Source: an uncultured Candidatus Melainabacteria bacterium | Lineage (GTDB): Bacteria; Cyanobacteriota; Vampirovibrionia; Gastranaerophilales; Gastranaerophilaceae | Direction: 5' to 3' | NCBI GenBank assembly: GCA_934757275.1 | Contig: CAKVLN010000002.1 | Span: 186,001 to 250,000, forward strand | DNA length: 64,000 nt | In this document: positions 1 through 8,986 of the stretch, piece by piece | How the letters are laid out: every line of letters starts with the position of its first letter | Numbering within the stretch: position 1 is the first letter of the stretch | Notes under the pieces: model-generated | The model's input: only the letters and a program-made list of their open reading frames with translations | Databases searched by the model: none | What the model was told of the DNA's origin: nothing | Position numbers and translations under genes: made by a program

Positions 1-1432
1 TTTTTAGATTATTTAAAATAGCTGAAATTTCTTCATCACTTAAAGTTTGATATTTTGATTTTAAATATAATTCTACATGATTAGAATACATTTCAACAAC
101 TTTATCTACAGTTTGCTTTGTTCTTGTATAAGTATTGCCAAATGGAATACTATCATCAATTGTAAGCCCTACCAATACTGTTTTTAAAATTTTATCTTCT
201 TCAGAAAGATATTTATCGGCAGTTTCCATCAATGGGCTATAATATAAACCTCTTGATTGATTTGCTTCTGTAAACGCATTTGGCGCATCATGTGCGAAAC
301 TTTTTGTACCAAAATCTGTATACTTAGAATCAATACCTAATTCAGCATCAACTTTTGATAATAATGAATTAACCACAGAACTCATTTTTAAATCACATGT
401 TTTATTTCCAGTTGGAACATTACATTCTCCCCAGTTATTTACATCTTGTTCTAATGGTAAATTTGCATGAATAAGACCACTTGTTACTGCTTCAGAGATA
501 AACGTATTTAATATTTTATCAACTGTACCATAATTATAATTTAAGTTCTTGCTATCCATTTGAGCCTTAATATACTCATGCAACTGCGGTTTAAGTTTTT
601 CTAATGCTTCCAATGCTTTATCCCAATAACCTTCATCGATAACATTTTTGCTGGTTGCACTACCCAAGTTTTCAATTGAAGGTTGAGTATAAAAACTCGA
701 AAAGTCATTATCATACCCATCAATGACTGAAAAATCAAATTCACCCAATGCAGCTTTAGTTTGAGCAGGTTCTTCCGGAGTTTCTTCAACGCTTGGAGTT
801 TGTTCCGGAGTTTCTTCAACTTTAGGAGTATTCGGAAGCTCTTCTACCTCTGGAGCTGGAGTTGGAGCTGGAGTTGGGGCTGGAGTTGGCGTTGAATCTG
901 ATGCAGGAGCATCTGTCACTACAGGTTTAGAATCTGTTTCCGGTAGTGTTTCTGCTGAATTAACAGAACCGGTTTTATTATAATTATCTATCATATCTTT
1001 TACCTGATGTCTATCTGAGCTTACATAATAAACATCTGGTAACTCAACCATTTTTTGATTTGTTTTATCCCAATAATAATGACGTTGCTTTGTATAATTA
1101 CCAGCTGGCATATTTGGATTGTGTAACTCGCAATAAATATCTTGAGCACTTGTCTTTCTCAAGCCCATATCTTTCATAGCTTTTGCTAATGCGTCTTCGT
1201 CAGAAACTGCATTCTTATCACCAGTAGCAATTAAAACAATGTTTAATTGAGCATTAGAATTTAAGAAATCTTGCAAAACTTTTGGTTCAATATTTACACT
1301 TTTTGAATCATTTTGAGTTGCAGGAGCTTTTGCTTTAGGTTCTTGTTCTTGTTCTTGTTCTTCTTCTACTTTTTTAGCCTCATTAAATTTAGTAAATTTT
1401 AATGATGAAAAAGTTCTTGACAATCTTAACAT
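1..1432 (-). CDS. Large protein of unknown function, sigma-28 controlled (partial)
   Basis: The frame is open from an ATG to the window edge (about 477 residues), so the C-terminus is missing. The start is well supported by the Shine-Dalgarno sequence AGAAAGGA just upstream. There is no Sec signal peptide or membrane segment. Residues 17-30 are rich in Glu and Gln, and residues 177-220 are a Pro/Thr/Glu linker with repeated TPAP and VEETPE units. The roughly 250 residues after the linker resemble no family I recognise. A full-consensus sigma-28 promoter lies about 50 bp upstream, shared with other large genes in this window. I infer a late flagellar-class or flagellum-co-regulated protein; its function is unknown. 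Confidence 0.85.
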   Translation of the reverse strand, partial: MLRLSRTFSSLKFTKFNEAKKVEEEQEQEQEPKAKAPATQNDSKSVNIEPKVLQDFLNSNAQLNIVLIATGDKNAVSDEDALAKAMKDMGLRKTSAQDIYCELHNPNMPAGNYTKQRHYYWDKTNQKMVELPDVYYVSSDRHQVKDMIDNYNKTGSVNSAETLPETDSKPVVTDAPASDSTPTPAPTPAPTPAPEVEELPNTPKVEETPEQTPSVEETPEEPAQTKAALGEFDFSVIDGYDNDFSSFYTQPSIENLGSATSKNVIDEGYWDKALEALEKLKPQLHEYIKAQMDSKNLNYNYGTVDKILNTFISEAVTSGLIHANLPLEQDVNNWGECNVPTGNKTCDLKMSSVVNSLLSKVDAELGIDSKYTDFGTKSFAHDAPNAFTEANQSRGLYYSPLMETADKYLSEEDKILKTVLVGLTIDDSIPFGNTYTRTKQTVDKVVEMYSNHVELYLKSKYQTLSDEEISAILNNLK

Positions 1433-1484
1433 GAGTAATTCCTTTCTATTTGGTTTTCTTCTTTTGTTTATGTTTACTCTTTTT

Positions 1485-1511
1485 ATATCGGCATATTTCG
1501 CAAAAACTTTA
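1485..1511 (-). promoter_or_regulatory. Sigma-28 (FliA) promoter
   Basis: Read on the minus strand this is TAAAGTTT, an 11-bp spacer, then GCCGATAT. It matches the sigma-28 consensus (TAAAGTTT-N11-GCCGATAA) at 15 of 16 positions. The predicted transcript starts near 1478, giving a leader of about 46 nt before the ATG at 1432. Confidence 0.88.
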
Positions 1512-1639
1512 ATCTTCATTGAAGACTTTTGACATAAACAATAGCTACCACTGTTATTACTACTACTTTTGCACCGATTGTAACAATTTTCCAATTCTCT
1601 TAACAATTGAGAATATATTAAAAATATTATTACGATTTC

Positions 1640-2400
1640 TTAACATTTCTCTGCAATAGATTACTTCGTCGCTCACGCTCCTCGTAATGACTGGACGTCA
1701 AAACGTCTAATTGAGCGTCATTGCTAGAAAATCGCAAGATTTTCGTGGCAATCTGGAAAAGTTGATAACACCCTCTCCCGCCTTCGGCACCCTGTCTTGA
1801 ATTATTCGGGCGAGCATAATATTGCAATGACCTCAAAGCCAAAATGGCTTTTACTGGTCATTTCCATATTATTTGCTCTTACGGGCTTTCGCCCTACCGA
1901 AAATTCGCTCCCCATGTTGAATTGCTGAAAGGGGAGGGTACTAAAGTCGCTCAAATAACGCATAGGGTCATTCTGAGTGCGATTAGCACGAAGAATCCAG
2001 CCTTTTATTAACCATGTCCATTTGGTCAAGAAGTTATTGGTGCGTCAAACGACAGCACTCTACATTTTTCTATTATGAATCCTTACGGGGTAATACCCTT
2101 CCCAACCTGTCTTGGATTACTCGGGGTGTCGGCGGAGTAACGTCCGACCTCCACCTTACGGGCTTTCGCCCTACCGAGAATCCGCTTCCCTAACTAGGGA
2201 AGGAGTCGTGCCTCACTAGTTAGGGAGGTCGCAGTCGTGCTTGAGCTTTGCGAAAGCTACTAATGCGGGTGAGTATTAATTACTCTCAAATTAAAAGGTC
2301 TAACCCTCACCCGTTTCCGTAACGTTCGGCGAAGCCTCACGAACGGAAATGACCTCTCCCTCAAAGAGGTTGGCGTTAATTCTGCAAAAAATTTATAACA
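1640..2400. repeat. Mosaic island of palindromic repeats
   Basis: No gene is supported in this 1 kb gap. It is a chain of repeat modules seen elsewhere in the window. They are a reversed copy of the module with the palindrome of attgc and gcaat arms (about 1650-1755), a module that yields a spurious reading frame containing LTGFRPTEN (about 1760-1960), the 63-bp palindromic element (1965-2027), and a module with cctccctaac-type palindromes (about 2180-2290). The modules are non-coding in all frames and share no terminal duplications that I can see. Confidence 0.8.
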
Positions 2401-2459
2401 ATGCATTACTTCGTCACTTCCCCCTTTTGCAATTTTAAAATCTATGTTAATATGTGACT

Positions 2460-3389
2460 ATGAAAAAGATTAGTATTGTAACCTCGTGTTTTAACGAAGA
2501 AGATAACATTTCTTTGCTTTACAAAAAGTTAAAAGAAATCGCAGAAAAACTTAGTAGCAGATACAATGTTGAAATTATCTTTATTGATAATGCGTCAACT
2601 GATTTTACGCAAGATGAGTTGCGCAAAATTGCAAACGAAGATAATCGAGTTAAATTAATTTTAAATTCAAGAAATTTTGGCAACATAAAATCACCATACT
2701 ACGCAATTTGTCAAGCTTCTGGTGATGCGATAATTTATTTGGCATCAGACCTACAAGACCCACCAGAGCTTATATACGATTTTGTAGAAAACTGGGAAAA
2801 GGGTTGCGAAGTCGTTATTGCACGCAAATATGACAGTCAGAAATTCAAATTTCTAGATATTATGAGAAAGTTCTACTATTGGGCACTTGATATGCTCAAA
2901 GACGAAGGCACAAAGCTAGTGCGCAACTACAAAGGTTTTGGGCTTTATGACAAAAAAGTTATCGAAAAAATCAAAGAGGTTGACGACCCATATCCATACT
3001 TTAGAGGTGCGGTTCTTGATTTGGGTTACAGAATGAAAATTATTGATTTCGACCAACCTGAACGAAAAAATGGCGTAGACAAGCAAAACTTATTAACGCT
3101 ATGGGACAATGGAATGCTTGGGCTTACTCGCACAACCAAAGTACCAATTCACTTCATCACAATGATAGGTTTCTTTGGTTCGCTTATTACGCTTGTACTA
3201 ATCGTTTTAAGCCTTATTTGCTATGTTGGCTACATGAATTTTATCATTCCGAAAAAAATGCTTTCTTTGTACTTTTTGATGTTCGTACAACTTTTGAGCG
3301 TTGGAATGATTGGCGAATACTTAATCATGCTCTGCCGTTTTGCAGAAAAGAAACCATTGGTTATTGAAAAAGAAAGAATAAATTTCTAA
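2460..3389 (+). CDS. Membrane-anchored family 2 glycosyltransferase (GtrB/DPM1-like)
   Basis: This GT-A fold glycosyltransferase of about 309 residues probably moves a sugar from a nucleotide donor to a polyprenyl phosphate at the inner membrane face. The N-terminus has the typical SIVTSCFNEEDN motif, and the donor and metal site reads ASDLQDPPE, as in dolichol/undecaprenyl-phosphate glycosyltransferases. Two hydrophobic segments near residues 235-260 and 270-290 give the C-terminal membrane anchor. I chose ATG 2460; a GTG lies 6 nt upstream in frame. Neither has a Shine-Dalgarno site, and an AT-rich -10-like TATGTTAAT sits just upstream, so the message may be leaderless. The 3' end overlaps the convergent gene by 4 bp. 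Confidence 0.85.
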   Translation: MKKISIVTSCFNEEDNISLLYKKLKEIAEKLSSRYNVEIIFIDNASTDFTQDELRKIANEDNRVKLILNSRNFGNIKSPYYAICQASGDAIIYLASDLQDPPELIYDFVENWEKGCEVVIARKYDSQKFKFLDIMRKFYYWALDMLKDEGTKLVRNYKGFGLYDKKVIEKIKEVDDPYPYFRGAVLDLGYRMKIIDFDQPERKNGVDKQNLLTLWDNGMLGLTRTTKVPIHFITMIGFFGSLITLVLIVLSLICYVGYMNFIIPKKMLSLYFLMFVQLLSVGMIGEYLIMLCRFAEKKPLVIEKERINF

Positions 3390-3910
3390 CCAAAGATTGA
3401 GTTTTGAACATGCTCTGCTAAAGCTAATTGATTTTGCCAGTTGCCTTTTGCTAAAGTGTAATCAAATGCGGTCATATATGCGCTATATTCTCTATTAGAA
3501 TTAGCGGTCTTTGCACTTCTCAAACTTGACAAATCAGCATAGAATTTCTTAGCCTCGGCTTGTTGTGACTTGTCATCAATATCAGAATATTTTTTTACGC
3601 CAAATTTGTTCAACAAATCGTCAAATTGTTCTTTAACGCCTTTCATTTGTGACTTAATAGCTTCGCCAGTCGCTTTAAGATAATCAATTTTTTCTTCGTT
3701 TTTAGCTATCAAATCATCATAATAATTAACCAATTTTTGAGGGTGTTCAGTAAGGTTGCTATTGATTCCAAACAAATCGTTTTTATCCACCTTAACTTTT
3801 TTACCATCAATTTCTACAAACCATTCGCCATTAGAAGCTTTGGTTGCTGGTAGATATTGACCATCAACCCAAACTCTTGGTTGTTCTGAATTGTTTGTTA
3901 CTAATGACAT
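3386..3910 (-). CDS. Hypothetical coiled-coil protein, 174 aa
   Basis: I do not recognise this family. The first 45 residues contain Trp-rich beta-like stretches (RVWVDGQYLPA, GEWFVEIDGKKV). From about residue 55 on the protein is helical and charged, with probable coiled coil. It has no signal peptide or membrane segment. GAGGAT precedes the ATG at a proper distance, so the start is good. The gene stands alone between the glycosyltransferase, which it overlaps tail to tail, and tRNA-Arg. It could be a structural or exported protein, but nothing shows which. Confidence 0.75.
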   Translation of the reverse strand: MSLVTNNSEQPRVWVDGQYLPATKASNGEWFVEIDGKKVKVDKNDLFGINSNLTEHPQKLVNYYDDLIAKNEEKIDYLKATGEAIKSQMKGVKEQFDDLLNKFGVKKYSDIDDKSQQAEAKKFYADLSSLRSAKTANSNREYSAYMTAFDYTLAKGNWQNQLALAEHVQNSIFG

Positions 3911-4118
3911 AGTTCTATCCTCTTATATATATAAAGTTTACATACCTCAAAAAATTGCCTTTTTTATTAAGAATTGTTAAGAAAAATCGTTTTACAAGGA
4001 GCGACAGTGACAAAGTAATCCAAATTTTGAAAGGAAAAACTAAAAACGAAAATATGACTTGATAATTTTTTATATTGTTGGTATAGTTAACATGTTGAAG
4101 ATATTTAAGACAATTTTT

Positions 4119-4192
<74 letters not shown>

Positions 4193-4200
4193 TTTTTAAG

Positions 4201-4222
4201 ACTCCCTTTAGGGAGTTTTTTT
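4201..4222 (+). terminator. Intrinsic terminator after tRNA-Arg
   Basis: ACTCCC, a TTTA loop and GGGAGT form a 6-bp stem followed by a run of T. Confidence 0.85.
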
Positions 4223-4223
4223 G

Positions 4224-4640
4224 TTGGGATTCTCACCCCCAAGTTTGCTCTCGCAAACGGGTGTTCTACCTCTCACAAAACGTGACATTTAGGTAGTTGG
4301 GCTTTCAGCCCAACAAATACTTTAAAATATCAACATACAACAACTTTCTATCAATACCCACCCGCATTTGTAACTCGCTTACGCTCGTACAACTGCGCCC
4401 TCTCTAATCAGTGAGGTTTGAGATTGCCACGAAAATGTTACGATTTTCTCGCAACGACGCACAACTAGGAGTTTTTACGTCCAGTCATTACGAGGAGCGT
4501 GAGCGACGAAGTAATCCACTATTGTAAAAGTCAGTTGGGCATACCTGCCCAACATTCAGACCAAATGGTAATAGTTAATAACCAGCTGGATTCTTCGTGC
4601 TAATCGCACTCTGAATGACCTTAAATTTGCTTATTGGGCG
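4224..4640. repeat. Mosaic island of palindromic repeats
   Basis: This 400-bp non-coding stretch contains a GTTGGGCTTTCAGCCCAAC hairpin (about 4295-4313), a cacccgcatttgtaa module, the module with attgccacg...gcaacgacg palindromes and the cattacgaggagcgtgagcg tail (about 4420-4520), a GTTGGGCATACCTGCCCAAC hairpin (about 4535-4555), and a reversed 63-bp palindromic element (4559-4620). No open frame with a ribosome site is present. Confidence 0.8.
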
Positions 4641-4728
4641 TATTGAAAAGATAAAATGAACTATCAAGCAAAAAAATCGGGTGACGGAATATCACCCGAT
4701 TTCTAGATATGTACTTATAATTACCGAA

Positions 4729-7700
4729 TTAAGATAAGATATCGTTCAAGTCACCTAGAATGCCTTCGTGATTTTTACCACAATTACATTTGCATTCTAC
4801 CTTACCTGTAACATCTACCGTTACCTTGTGGTCTTTTATCGCATTTTTGATTTCATCAAGTTTTGCTAAGATTTTATCAAGTTTTGCTAACAACTTAGAA
4901 TCATCGCCCTTATTACCAGTCTTACTAGCAATTACATTCAAGATATTCATAATGTTAGTGTATCTATTATCGTTCTTGCCAACTTCTTTTTGTAGAGCTT
5001 CTAAGATTGATTTTGTAGTTGCATTAAGGACATCTGTTTTTCCATTGATGCTAGATAAGATATTACCATTTTTCTTAGACTGTGCAAGAAGTTCTGACAC
5101 CATTTTTTCTAAGCTTGACAAGTTTACTGTACCACCATTTGTAATCTTAATATTACCAATTGCTTCAAGAATTGCCTTAGTATTTTTACCTTGATTGTCA
5201 ACAACTTTTTCCAATAAGCTACGAAGTGAATCTGCACCGGCAACACCTTTATTAATTGCTTCAAGGACAGCTGTAAAGTTTCTATTCATTTCAAATCCTA
5301 AAGCATTTAATGTATTTAAAATATCATTGCCTAATTGTTTGCCATCTTTTCCATTTTGTTTAACTTGAGTATTTAATTGAGCAATTAATACTTTGATATC
5401 ATTAAGGTTAACGTTACCTTTATTTACCGCATCAAGCAATTTAGAGAAATTACCATTCATTTCAAAACCAACGGCCGCAATATAGTTAAGAATTTCATCA
5501 CCAAGTTTTTTGCCATTTTCACCATTTTTAACAACATTAGCGTTTATTTTTTCTAATAATGCTATAACGCTATCAATTTTAACGTTACCTTTATTTACTG
5601 CATCAATCAATTTAGAGAAATTACCATTCATCTCAAAACCAACGGCTGCTATGTAGTTAAGAATTTCATCACCAAGTTTTTTGCCATTTTCACCATTCTT
5701 AACAACATTAGCGTTTATTTTTTCTAATAATGCAGTAATGTTATCTAATTTAACGTTACCGTTATTTACCGCATCAAGCAATTTAGAGAAGTTACCATTC
5801 ATTTCAAATCCAACGGCTGCGATGTAGTTAAGAATTTCATCACCGAGTTTCTTACCATTTTCACCATTCTTAACAACATTAGCGTTAATCTTTTGTAATA
5901 GAGCAGTAATATCATCTAATTTAACATTGCCATTATTTACCGCATCAATCAATTTAGAGAAGTTACCATTCATTTCAAATCCAACGGCTGCGATGTAGTT
6001 AAGGATTTCTTTACCCATTGCATCACCCTTAGAGCCGAGTTTTTCAACTAATGTGTACAATTTTTGCAACAAAGCGTTTGTTTCATCAGCCTTAGTATTG
6101 TTTTTCTTAGTTTCTTCTAGAATTTTTTCTAAGTAACCATTAACTTTAGCATCATTTTTAAAGTGAGTTTTTAAATCACCTGCAATACCATCAAGAGTCA
6201 ATTTCATTTCAGCCAATAATTTCAACATTGCTGCAAGTTTTTCACCATCTGACTTGTTAGAATTTTCGATTTCTGTAAGCTTATTCAAGATATTAACTTG
6301 AGTATCACCGTTTGCAACAGTTTTCTTCAACAATTCTTCAATAAGACCCTTCATTTCACTCATTGTCTTATTACCAGTTTTAATACCGTTAATAATTTCG
6401 TTCAACTGTGAAGTGTATTGAGGGAAGGCTTTAACTAATTCAGTCAAAGTATCTACGCTGCCTTTAATATCAACTAAAGCATTCATAATATTTTCTGTGC
6501 CTGAATTGATACTATTCTTAACTTCTGCTAACAAATTATTGTTTTCAGTCATTGCCTCAAGAATTTTTGAGAGCATCTTAGCATTTCCGCCGCAAAGGTC
6601 GAGAATTTCTTTTGCAGTAGCACCGTTTTCAATTTCACGTTCCAGAATTTTTTGCAGAATTGCGTTAGTTACTTCTTGACCTTGTAACAAGGCATCAATT
6701 GCGTCTTCCAAGCTACTGTTTTGAGTAATTGTAATATTTACATTTTGGTTAATTTCAGTTTTGCCACCCAAATCATCGCCAGAACAACTTGTCAAGCCCA
6801 TTGCCATAAATACTGCGGCTGCTCTTTGTGCAACCTTAGAAGTTACGGCAGCTACACCAGCTTCAGCAGCTGCATAAGCTAGACCAGCGATACCAACAAC
6901 TAAAAGAGCAACTTTAGCTTCTTCTGGAAGGTCGATTAAACCTAGGCCACCAAATACATTACCCATAAATTTATCCAATTCAGAAGCATCTTTTTGCGCG
7001 CCTTCAACATCGCCAGCTTCCGCTTTTTCCATTGCAGAAGTAGCTAATTCCATGGCTTTCTTTTTATCTTCTGGTGACAATTTAGCATAAGCATTTTTTA
7101 CTGCATCTTCTGCTTTATTAGCTTGCGGTTTGTCCAAAGCAAATTGTGCATAAACATCGTCCATAGTTTTCACTGCAGTTCCATTTTCAACACCATTTGC
7201 AGCTACGCTATTTCCACCAGCAACACCATTTGCGCCACCAGCTTTAGCAACATTAGGATTATTAGCTACAACTACAACCTCATCAAGTGAGCCTGCGTCG
7301 TAGTCTTTTCCACCTGCAGCTTCTTTATTGCCTCTACGCCAGAAGTTTGCAAAAGTATCAAACCAACTGCCTTTGTTGTCTGAATTTTGAACAATTGTAA
7401 GTTTTGGAGCATCTGGTTCTACAACAATATTGATTTGACCGTCATTAGCAACAGAAAGAGTTCTAATATTAAACTCTTTTTTCAAGTCATCTACTGTAAT
7501 TTGTTCACCATTTTTGTCGTATACTCTTGCAGAAGCACCTTTTTCACCGTTTACCGCAACGGCAACAATTGTGTACTCTCTTGTGCCAAGTTTAACTTTT
7601 GCGTGTGAGAGTTCTTGTTTTGCAACGTGATTACTGATTTCCAATTTATCTTCAGGAGCACCACCGCCATTAGGGTTCATTGCTTCTGAAAGATATCTTG

Positions 7701-7809
7701 AAAGTTCTTTGTAATCAACGCCAAACTTCGCAGCACTTTCTGAAACGGTTGCACCGTTTTTAATACAATAATCTACTGCCTTTTGAAAATTAACACCATT
7801 TGTAGTCAT
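4729..7809 (-). CDS. 1026-aa protein with tandem 57-aa repeats, sigma-28 controlled
   Basis: This is a large protein of unrecognised family. Residues 5-45 look like a small helix-turn-helix (GATVSESAAKFGVDYKELS). A hydrophobic stretch lies near residues 295-325, followed near residue 340 by MGLTSC, which resembles a lipobox but sits too far inside to be a lipoprotein signal. Residues 350-600 are helical and probably coiled coil. Residues 600-840 hold four near-identical 57-residue units (consensus NYIAAVGFEMNGNFSKL then NANVVKNGENGKKLGDEI) and a fifth diverged unit. The C-terminus carries a CKCNC cluster. AAAGGAG precedes the ATG, and a sigma-28 promoter lies about 50 bp upstream. It has no Sec signal. 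An exported, fibrous or cell-surface-contacting protein is plausible but unproven. Confidence 0.85.
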   Translation of the reverse strand: MTTNGVNFQKAVDYCIKNGATVSESAAKFGVDYKELSRYLSEAMNPNGGGAPEDKLEISNHVAKQELSHAKVKLGTREYTIVAVAVNGEKGASARVYDKNGEQITVDDLKKEFNIRTLSVANDGQINIVVEPDAPKLTIVQNSDNKGSWFDTFANFWRRGNKEAAGGKDYDAGSLDEVVVVANNPNVAKAGGANGVAGGNSVAANGVENGTAVKTMDDVYAQFALDKPQANKAEDAVKNAYAKLSPEDKKKAMELATSAMEKAEAGDVEGAQKDASELDKFMGNVFGGLGLIDLPEEAKVALLVVGIAGLAYAAAEAGVAAVTSKVAQRAAAVFMAMGLTSCSGDDLGGKTEINQNVNITITQNSSLEDAIDALLQGQEVTNAILQKILEREIENGATAKEILDLCGGNAKMLSKILEAMTENNNLLAEVKNSINSGTENIMNALVDIKGSVDTLTELVKAFPQYTSQLNEIINGIKTGNKTMSEMKGLIEELLKKTVANGDTQVNILNKLTEIENSNKSDGEKLAAMLKLLAEMKLTLDGIAGDLKTHFKNDAKVNGYLEKILEETKKNNTKADETNALLQKLYTLVEKLGSKGDAMGKEILNYIAAVGFEMNGNFSKLIDAVNNGNVKLDDITALLQKINANVVKNGENGKKLGDEILNYIAAVGFEMNGNFSKLLDAVNNGNVKLDNITALLEKINANVVKNGENGKKLGDEILNYIAAVGFEMNGNFSKLIDAVNKGNVKIDSVIALLEKINANVVKNGENGKKLGDEILNYIAAVGFEMNGNFSKLLDAVNKGNVNLNDIKVLIAQLNTQVKQNGKDGKQLGNDILNTLNALGFEMNRNFTAVLEAINKGVAGADSLRSLLEKVVDNQGKNTKAILEAIGNIKITNGGTVNLSSLEKMVSELLAQSKKNGNILSSINGKTDVLNATTKSILEALQKEVGKNDNRYTNIMNILNVIASKTGNKGDDSKLLAKLDKILAKLDEIKNAIKDHKVTVDVTGKVECKCNCGKNHEGILGDLNDILS
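5290..6020 (-). repeat. 171-bp tandem repeats inside the 1026-aa gene
   Basis: Four units of exactly 171 bp (57 codons), followed by one diverged unit, are visible as the recurring stretch TTAGAGAAATTACCATTCAT (for example ending at 5460 and 5631). The near identity at the DNA level suggests recent duplication or ongoing homogenisation. Confidence 0.85.
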
Positions 7810-7860
7810 TGTAACTCCTTTCTATTATTTTCTAATACTACAATCCTACTTTTGTTATGT

Positions 7861-7887
7861 ATATCGGCACATTTTTTAAAAACTTTA
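7861..7887 (-). promoter_or_regulatory. Sigma-28 (FliA) promoter
   Basis: On the minus strand this reads TAAAGTTT, 11 bp, GCCGATAT, matching 15 of 16 consensus positions. The transcript should start near 7854, about 45 nt before the ATG at 7809. Confidence 0.9.
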
Positions 7888-7919
7888 GTTTTTTTGAAAA
7901 TATTGTTACAAATGTTTAC

Positions 7920-8232
7920 AATCGAGGGGGAAAGAAATAAGTTGGAATATAGATGGAATGTGGTATTGAACGATTTTAGAGTTTTTATTATATTTTGTTT
8001 ATTGAGCGTATTGAAAACACCTCACCCTAACCCTGCCTTGAATTATTCGGGCGAGCATAATATTTCAATGACCTCAAAGCCAGAATGGCTCTTACTGGTC
8101 ATTTCCATATTATTTGCTCTTACGGGCTTTCGCCCTACCGAAAATTCGCTCTCCTGCAAGGAGAGGGTGCTAAAGTCGCTCAGCTAGCGCAATTCAGAGG
8201 GTGCCGAAGGCGTGAGAGGGTGTTATTAACAA
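7920..8232. repeat. Repeat island, spurious-ORF module
   Basis: This is the same module as at 1760-1960 and 55445-55600: ctcaccctaaccctg, ttgaattattcgggcgagc, then a palindromic ctcaaagccagaatggctc stretch and tacgggctttcgccctacc. An open frame across it spells LTGFRPTEN, but the copies elsewhere are broken, so it is not a gene. Confidence 0.75.
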
Positions 8233-8237
8233 CTTAA

Positions 8238-8903
8238 CTATTCTACATCAATAAACTTATGCACCTGCGGTATCAAGCGAGTGCGTTTGTGCTTTTGCAA
8301 AAATCTATCAAGCACATCTTGCATAAATTCAGATTTTACAGAAGGTGTTTTTCCTATCATCATAGGTTGTAAAACAAGTTCAACTGCGTATTTTTCAGCC
8401 AATTTTAAAACCTGTTCAACTTCTTCCTCTGTAATATTAGAATCAAAAACAACTTTTACATAAAAATCTTTTTCTCGAGCCACCCCAAAAAATTTGTCAT
8501 GCGTTTCCCATTGAGGTGCTAAATTCGTTGCACTTGGTAATTTAATATCAGCTGAAATATAGTCAACACAATCTATAACATCTCTCAATTGCTCGTGTAA
8601 AGTCGCATTAGTTTCCAAATAAATCGGAAGTTTAGACTTTTTTGCAAACTCTTTTATAAATTCCACGTGCAACAAAGGCTCTCCACCAGTTAAAGACACT
8701 GAATTACACTCCAAATGTGAATTTACATATTTAGCAAGTTCGTCCACAGTGTACTCTTTAGCATTTCTAGCATCAAAATCTGTATCACAATAACTGCACT
8801 TCAAATTACAACCACAAAGACGCACAAAGACTTGTTTATAACCAACCAGTGGACCTTCACCTTGAATTGATGCAAAGAGTTCTCTTACTTTTATTGATGA
8901 CAT
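8238..8903 (-). CDS. queE: 7-carboxy-7-deazaguanine synthase QueE
   Basis: This radical SAM enzyme of 221 residues contracts the ring of 6-carboxytetrahydropterin to 7-carboxy-7-deazaguanine on the way to queuosine. The N-terminal SIQGEGPLVG motif binds substrate, and the [4Fe-4S] cysteines are in CNLKCSYCDTD near residues 32-40. SLTGGEPLL is the SAM-binding GGE motif. Length is typical for the short QueE form. The other queuosine genes are not in this window. A short repeat separates it from the upstream dnaJ-like gene on the same strand. Confidence 0.93.
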   Translation of the reverse strand: MSSIKVRELFASIQGEGPLVGYKQVFVRLCGCNLKCSYCDTDFDARNAKEYTVDELAKYVNSHLECNSVSLTGGEPLLHVEFIKEFAKKSKLPIYLETNATLHEQLRDVIDCVDYISADIKLPSATNLAPQWETHDKFFGVAREKDFYVKVVFDSNITEEEVEQVLKLAEKYAVELVLQPMMIGKTPSVKSEFMQDVLDRFLQKHKRTRLIPQVHKFIDVE

Positions 8904-8931
8904 AATTTTCCTTTTTGATATTAAGAAACTA

Positions 8932-8984
8932 TTTGTTGGGCTGAAAGCACAACCTACGACTACTGAAAGCCAACCTGCGACGTT
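8932..8984. repeat. Short GTTGGGCT-type repeat
   Basis: TGTTGGGCTGAAAGCACAACC followed by a diverged second copy (tgaaagccaacctgcgacg) belongs to the same hairpin family as at 4295, 17953 and 36366. It sits in the gap between queE and the dnaJ-like gene. Confidence 0.55.
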
Positions 8985-8986
8985 TC

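Noticed and set aside
1630-2029. Open frames on the minus strand across the repeat island
   Set aside because: They follow repeat modules, have no ribosome site, and the same modules elsewhere are broken.
1640-2400. CRISPR array
   Set aside because: Repeats differ in length and order and there are no regular spacers or cas genes.
7783-8187. Open frame of 134 codons spelling LTGFRPTEN
   Set aside because: It runs from a gene leader and promoter into a repeat module present in other gaps with stops and frameshifts.
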